Below are positions 59,506 through 64,000 of a DNA stretch of 64,000 nt, piece after piece; positions within the stretch are counted from its first letter, which is position 1; every line of letters starts with the position of its first letter. The stretch covers positions 29,904,527 through 29,968,526 of the forward strand of contig OX485808.1 of assembly GCA_950295325.1 (NCBI GenBank), in the 5' to 3' direction. This DNA comes from Polytrichum commune (lineage: Eukaryota; Streptophyta; Polytrichopsida; Polytrichales; Polytrichaceae). A program made the translations under genes and the position numbers. The notes under the pieces were generated by a model. The model worked only from the letters and a program-made list of their open reading frames with translations. It was not told where the DNA came from and did not search any database.

Positions 59506-59939
59506 CACTACAACAAAACACGTCTTTTACAATTGGGTTTTTTAACTCCTACGAGTGAGAAATTCCAGACTTTACTAACGTGGAAAACGACCAGTCGCTT
59601 CGGACAAGCAGTAAAGTGTGGTCATAGTCATGTCGGACAAGACGTTCCCAATGGACACGTTCCCAATGGCAGTGAAGTTTGGGGTGCTCCGCGTGCTTTA
59701 CTTCATAAAGTCATGTCCTACTTCACTATGCCTCGTCAATATAAGCAAGATAATACACGTCACCATATAACTAATCCTAGTGATATCATAACTAAGTCAT
59801 GTAGGTGTGTACTAACTTTTGCACTTCACTACACAAAGTCATATATGTGAAATGAATAAAAGTCTCCAAATCACTCCCTCTAGTAATCTCGGACAATAAC
59901 GAAGGAGATTCATAACTTTACGTAGTAAGTGCGTGTGAC

Positions 59940-60559
59940 TTATGGGTGCAAGCATGGTAAAGTGGACCAAAAAATGGCTCTGGTATACTAAAACCATAAT
60001 TTTTTTGGTCAAAGGCCTAAAAGTAGTAGCAAAGAGTTATTTAAATTGGAATTTTTTTTATGATGACCTCTATTGTTGTGTTAAATACTCAAATGTAGAA
60101 TATCAAGTTGAGATCTTCAATACTTAGCATCAAAAGTGATGCTAAAAAACAAATGGTTGAGTCTGGTTTTGGATGTATATTTCATGACCTTAACTATTTT
60201 GAAGTTAGATTTTTTTATATTTCTTGAATTCATTATCTACTTGAGGGCATCACCACAAAACTTTGTAAAAAACCATCAATTTAATGTAATTTTATCATAT
60301 TTTAAACAAATTTTAGACAGTCACTTATTCAATATCACCTACTTGTACGCCACTTGCACCGTCTTCTAAAATAGGTAGACTTTTCTTGGAATTCTTTTTG
60401 TCATCATAAATTGCTTGGCTTTGTAGATCAAGATGTTTTTAAAATGTCTATGGTTTATTTCTTCACAAAATTCAAAGTTAGTACATAAAATTGAATCACT
60501 TTCACTTAACACTAGGCAGGGATCAGGAGTTGTCCACTTTACCGTGCTTGCACCCTTAT
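59940..60559. mobile_element. 612-bp non-autonomous element with 24-bp inverted ends
   Basis: 59944-60555. The left end GGGTGCAAGCATGGTAAAGT is mirrored at the right (ACTTTACCGTGCTTGCACCC); the 24-bp arms have one mismatch. The flanking duplication is TTAT or TTA (59940-59943, 60556-60559); the homologous text GACTGCTTATAGTAAAC near 62280-62297 supports the empty-site reading. The interior is AT-rich without coding sequence. A TTA duplication would suggest PIF/Harbinger, but the superfamily is not certain. Confidence 0.85.
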
Positions 60560-60626
60560 TATAGTAAACAAATCCGGCAATGACATATACTTCTCACTTT
60601 ATGTCGTAATATTTACTTTACTATGT

Positions 60627-60790
60627 AACACCATATTCGAAATTTTGGGAAAATTCCATGATTTTGGGAAAATACAGTTTAGGTTGAGTCGACCTAAAAT
60701 GTATCCACTAGGTACATTTTAGGTCGACTCCACCTAAACTGTCATCAAATTGGGAGACTGGAAATCTCCCAAAATTTCGAATATGGTGTT
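60627..60790. mobile_element. 164-bp foldback (hairpin) MITE
   Basis: The whole element folds on itself. AACACCATATTCGAAATTTT at the left pairs with AAAATTTCGAATATGGTGTT at the right, and a second pair (CAGTTTAGGT..GAGTCGACCT against AGGTCGACTC..ACCTAAACTG) sits in the middle around a short ACTAGG loop. The flanking duplication is ATGT or TATGT. The empty-site text CTATGTGGAGTAAA occurs intact near 62348-62362. Transcription would yield a long hairpin RNA. Confidence 0.9.
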
Positions 60791-61391
60791 ATGTGGAGTA
60801 AATTAGTCATATAGGGGTGTACTAATATTCGCACTTCACTACACAAAGTCATCTTACGGGTAATGAATTGAATTCTCCATGTCACTGCCCTTAGTAATCA
60901 CGGACAGTAACGCATGACATCCATAACTCGGCATAGTAAGTGCATATGACTGGTTTTAGTAAACATCTCCGGCAATCGCATATATTTCTCACTGTTTGGC
61001 GGGTGGACCTACTTTACTATGTGTAGTAACTTTTGCATCAACCATTAGTATTTGGCTTACTTTGTGGAGTCATATGGTTGTCATATGTCATTATTGTGTA
61101 TAACTGGTAGTAAACTTTATATGGCTTTGCAAAGTGACATATTCTGGATGCATATGACTGTACTTACTACAACTAGTAATATGAGGTCAACTCATCACAG
61201 TTAGATGTTAATGGCATGCTCAGTATAGCAATATAGCAAGTCAGAATATAGCAAGTTCTACTACCAAATTCATAAGAATACAAATAGTATGTCATTCATG
61301 TTCCACATTTCACTACTAGCAATGATAAATACTACACTCCGAGGTTCTATAAGTCTGAATATCAGCATTGCTCTACAAGTCCACACTACAT

Positions 61392-63460
61392 TCATGCAGG
61401 TGCATACAACCTAACACAATCATTTGGCCAAAGAACATAGTGGCCTTTTGCGTTGCCAATCGTAGTGATTGGAGGGTTGTCTTTATTGAGGGGAATACAT
61501 AGGGGATAGTCATCCTTATATGTCTCCGTAAATGTGAGAGATATGTAGCCACCGCCAATCACCTTATTGTGCAACATCCCACCTGCTAGGTTCTTTATAA
61601 TACATTTTCCAATGAATGTCGTCTTCAAGTCTTCCTCTTCATGACCACAAATATGAACCACATCCCCCGCATTTTGCACAAGTGCAACAACCACATGTTA
61701 GTGTTTGAATTACATTAGGGTAAGGTTATGAGTTCAACAACAAAATATCGTTGCATGTTTCCTAGCAAGTGCGTACCAATTCGAGGCCGGTTTTGGTCTT
61801 CTTTGAAGCCTTGGTGGCAAGGGGAGGTTTATCAGCCCGGCGTTTGTCCACCACTTGTTTATTCTTTAATGGGCTACTTCTCAGTTTCTATACAACGTCG
61901 CATTTTTTTAAGATTAGAAGAGCCTCCAATGTCAACTTCTCGCCTTCAGTCAGTCGTGCACGCTTGTGTTTAGGGGCACCATCTTTTTTGGCATCCCCAC
62001 CATGCGCACTGATGCCTTGGCTGTTCGATGGCGTCTGAACTAGTCGAATTGCACCGCTGGAAACCTCATTTACCTGTGAATGTCAACTTCCATTGCGCAC
62101 ATTAGACATCGCTACACCAATTATGATTTAGTTCAGCACATACATAAGGCCATATAACTAAGCCTGGTGATATTATGTCATTGCCACCAGTCATGTCACT
62201 GTGAGTTACATTCGGGTCATTACTGCCAATAGTAATGTCGGACAATAACGAATGAAATCCACACCTAGTAAGCGCGTTGACTGCTTATAGTAAACAAATC
62301 CAGTAATGGCATATACATCTCACTTTATGGCGTAATCTCTACTTAACTATGTGGAGTAAAATTTATATGAAAGTAATTTCACAAGAATCCGCCCAAATTA
62401 TATAGCTGTTCAAGCTCCTCATGCCCCGAAGAGGCTTTCTGGGACCCGGAGGGGATTTCCAGGCTCGCCACGATTGGCAAATCACCTGCACCACCAGACT
62501 CTACTACCTTGCTTGTGGGCTCCTTTGAAGCTGACCGTGCAAACGGAGATACACTTCTACGAGAGTTGGATTTTCCCGCATCAACACTGCAAGGGTGTCC
62601 TCCACGTGACGGTGTGCCTACCTCTTTTTCCACTGGGATCCCAAGTTTGGCCATCACTGTAAGAAGCGAGCTCTGAATGTTGTTGAACTTTTCATCCAAC
62701 TGCCGAACCTCTGCCCTTACCTCCTCAAGACCTACACTCCTCGTGCGACTTACATGAGGAGATAATCCTAAACCCCATTGTGCATCAATTACCCCTCCCC
62801 CCCCTTTGACAACGTGGAAGACGCTGGACGGCCACCTTTTGACCTTGACGTGTTTTTGGGCCTTTCAAGCTCCACCTCAATCTCTTCTTGGCGGGGGTCC
62901 CTCTTCAAACATGACGCCTACACAAAGAAAGTGAGTTAGCAAAAATCATAACAACAACTGCACATCATTTGCTACTTTGACCAATATTATATAGATAAAT
63001 GTTAAAAACTAATTTGCTATTGCCAAAGTGCTTACCAACCTAGCCCGCACCTCACCCTCGGATCGGCCGAATGTTGACATTTTTTTCACACATTTCCGTG
63101 TTTCCCTCATAACATTTGCCTGCTCGATCTTCTTCGGATCACGAGTGTGCTCCACCATGTTCAACCAATGATCAAGCCGGATAGATTCTGGTTTATACAA
63201 ACCTTTCAAAATGCGCATTTTCATTTGAGTTTTTTTGCTCTTCAACTGTTGGCCAAGGTTGCTTTTAAATATCTCGTACCTTAACACACGCGGTTCCCCT
63301 TTGTATCCTCGATATTCCCAGTTCTCCCTCATTCGCGTATAGATGTTGTCCAATGTTGTCCCATCCTGGTAATTTATGTTGTCGACGCTCCAGTCCAAGT
63401 CGCTGGAGTAGCCACACAGAGCATTAAGCCATTGTGGCATGTACACACCACTGGGAAATC
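61392..63460 (-). CDS. CACTA-associated Transposase_24/DUF8039-like protein, partial
   Basis: Minus-strand gene in at least four pieces. 63460-63036 follows a clean acceptor (TTGTTTTGCAG|GATTTC) and ends at a donor (AGGTTG|GTAAGC); it encodes GFPSGVYMPQWLNALCG and the Transposase_24-like LDHWLNMVEH, ANVMRETRKCVKKMSTFGRS. 62917-62379 starts after TTTGTGTAG (ASCLKRDPRQEEIEVELERP) and contains VRQLDEKFNNIQSSLLTVMA, a coiled-coil-like segment. About 62067-61890 is a charged exon (KKDGAPKHKRARLTEGEKLT). 61694-61392 encodes a DUF8039-like end (VVHICGHEEEDL, HYVLWPNDCVRLYAPA). A G-run near 62797-62806 breaks the frame of the second piece and is either a mutation or a homopolymer error. The 5' part lies beyond 63460. 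The protein is expected to bind transposon ends; this is inference from the family. Confidence 0.65.
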
Positions 63461-63485
63461 CTGCAAAACAATCCACACCAACCAC

Positions 63486-64000
63486 AATCCACGTTGACCA
63501 CCCACATTAGCGATAACCTAAATTGATTTCAACTATGTAGAGTAATGTGGATCTATGCATAATAACTGTGCATAGTCATGTACAACTCTGCATGTCCAAA
63601 GCACCGCAATATGACCTATAGTAAGCAAGACACATTCTTCAATATTCAACATATACAAGTCGAGGATGGCAATTTCACAATCTGATAGTACACCTCCAAC
63701 TGCACTTAGGAATCCCTGATCAGGTTAATGCTAGGGCAATTGAGGTTCCATAGCAGTGTTCCATAGCAAATTGAGGTTCCATAGAAAATTCCAGAACCTA
63801 TTATAATACTCATATTGCACCACCAAAGTTTTCAGCTGGACTAAGGACTAATAACCTTATTAATAACCTGACTGGCACAATTTTAGGAAAACTAAGAGCA
63901 TATCTAGTAAGGGGAGTTTTTGAGTAGGAAGTGGTGTAGGTCTTATGAGAGACAGGGTTGAAATATCAAGGAGATTGTCAAGAAAACAAAAACCAGGCTC
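63486..64000. other. Interior of the CACTA element, unassigned
   Basis: Upstream (5') side of the minus-strand CACTA gene; any further exons could not be recognised before the window ends. Confidence 0.4.

Larger units (their letters stand above)
59506..64000 (-). mobile_element. CACTA (En/Spm) transposon, left part
   Basis: Begins at 59506 with CACTACAACAAAACACGTC, the canonical start of plant CACTA elements, inserted into LINE ORF2. The subterminal zone carries the short motif (T/A)CGGACA(A/G) at about 59609, 59631, 59889, 60899 and 62251, and longer repeats (CTTCACTACACAAAGTCAT at 59823 and 60832; TAGTAAACA..TCCGG near 60566, 60958). Such subterminal repeats bind the element's TnpA-type protein. 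A Transposase_24-like gene lies on the minus strand at 61392-63460. The other end is outside the window, so the 3-bp target duplication cannot be checked. Confidence 0.85.

Noticed and set aside
1-64000. CRISPR array or bacterial operon
   Set aside because: Tandem repeats present are minisatellites or coding LRRs without unique spacers of constant length; introns, LTR elements and a kinase-NLR show nuclear plant DNA.

Overview
The window looks like nuclear DNA of a land plant with a repeat-rich genome, most likely a moss or other bryophyte. The best clue is the only clear host gene: an immune-receptor-like gene whose N-terminal part is a protein kinase, followed by NB-ARC and LRR (a kinase-NBS-LRR, or PNL). 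That architecture is established for mosses and is not typical of flowering plants. The assignment is an inference. No rRNA, convincing tRNA gene or prokaryotic signal was seen.

Layout. 414-7547 is a complete but defective Ty3/gypsy chromovirus on the minus strand: two 355-bp LTRs, PBS, polypurine tract, 5-bp target duplication. It carries an internal stop in gag, a deleted RNase H, and a nested 2.18-kb solo-LTR-like insert that splits protease from reverse transcriptase. 8.6-16.8 kb is a thicket of LINE fragments from one AC-rich family, in both orientations, cut by a 1.59-kb solo LTR. A second copy of that LTR lies inverted at 20875-22436. From 16.8 to 41.9 kb there is mostly AT-rich, degenerate DNA with diverged repeats, microsatellites, MITE-like palindromes, one GC-rich island (31.9-32.4 kb) and old tandem duplications (34.7-41.2 kb).

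41.9-48.5 kb holds the PNL gene. Three exons joined by two phase-0 introns encode a four-helix/DUF1221-like N-terminus, a kinase with all catalytic motifs, NB-ARC, and an LRR array of near-identical 144-bp (2 x 24 aa) units. A stop codon interrupts the array at 46581, and its distal end decays.

51.3-54.3 kb has tandem repeats, including six copies of a module centred on AACCGGTT. They lie upstream of a more complete LINE (ORF1 remnants 54.8-56.6 kb, ORF2 with endonuclease 57.0-59.5 kb). That LINE is interrupted by a 246-bp Mutator-like MITE with perfect 9-bp target duplications, and then by the left end of a CACTA transposon (from 59506 to beyond the window). The CACTA carries an intron-containing Transposase_24/DUF8039-like gene and is itself hit by two foldback elements.

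The most unusual observation is that both LINE copies that reach the start of ORF2 carry a 2A-like ribosome-skipping motif (DIxSNPxP) there, each with a different inactivating change. The second is the kinase-NLR with a plant-MLKL-like N-terminal arrangement and a homogenised LRR array.
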